Below, in pieces: positions 5,527 through 5,545 of a stretch of DNA of 5,545 nucleotides (positions are counted from its first letter, which is position 1; the number at the start of each line of letters is the position of its first letter). The translations under genes and the position numbers were made by a program. The stretch is from Burkholderiales bacterium (GTDB lineage Bacteria > Pseudomonadota > Gammaproteobacteria > Burkholderiales > Burkholderiaceae_D), in NCBI GenBank assembly GCA_028868455.1, contig JAGWUK010000238.1, positions 1 through 5,545 of the forward strand, in the 5' to 3' direction. Below the pieces are notes generated by a model that was not told where the DNA came from, did no database searches, and was given only the letters and a program-made list of their open reading frames with translations.

Positions 5527-5545
5527 TCTGGTGGAATGAACCTTA

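Noticed and set aside
5496..5545. Open frames reaching the right edge (ATG at 5496 or 5536) as the start of pstC
   Set aside because: The first runs through the hairpin and has no ribosome binding site; the second has GGTGGA directly against the ATG with no spacer and only three codons visible. The pstC start probably lies beyond the window.

Overview
This window looks like a chromosomal segment from a Gram-negative betaproteobacterium, most likely of the Oxalobacteraceae (Herminiimonas/Janthinobacterium type). That placement is an inference from protein resemblance, moderate GC and the polyphosphate/phosphate gene order, not from a database search. I found no mobile element, CRISPR array, tRNA or rRNA. 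Every gene belongs to a known family, and I do not see a wholly new system. The most informative part is the regulatory region at about 4200-4400.

Left part (2-1272, + strand): the 3' end of an OlsB/'putative hemolysin'-type acyl-ACP-dependent N-acyltransferase, followed after 2 bases by a complete calcineurin-type metallophosphoesterase of the UDP-2,3-diacylglucosamine pyrophosphatase-like group. The pair looks like an operon concerned with membrane or envelope lipids. It ends in a tandem TGA-TAG stop embedded in an imperfect hairpin. A 266-base region (1273-1538) between convergent genes follows, with no recognisable gene and no canonical terminator.

Middle part (1539-4213, - strand): ppk (polyphosphate kinase 1) and sixA (phosphohistidine phosphatase), overlapping by one base (TAATG). 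The sixA ribosome binding site lies inside the last ppk codons, so the two are probably translationally coupled.

Right part (4214-5545): a divergent control region and pstS (periplasmic phosphate-binding protein, + strand). The control region carries two Pho-box-like sites, one on each strand. Each is two 11-base direct repeats around GTCA, and each is followed at the same distance by a -10-like hexamer, pointing at ppk and pstS respectively. A coherent reading is that phosphate starvation, acting through PhoB, induces both high-affinity phosphate uptake (pstS and probably pstCAB beyond the window) and polyphosphate synthesis with its partner sixA. The arrangement also argues that ppk starts at 4213 or 4201, not at the upstream in-frame ATG at 4258, which lies inside the Pho box. 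Downstream of pstS is a perfect 12-bp stem with a GTAA loop and no T-tract, a plausible mRNA 3'-end stabiliser or attenuator between pstS and the rest of the operon.
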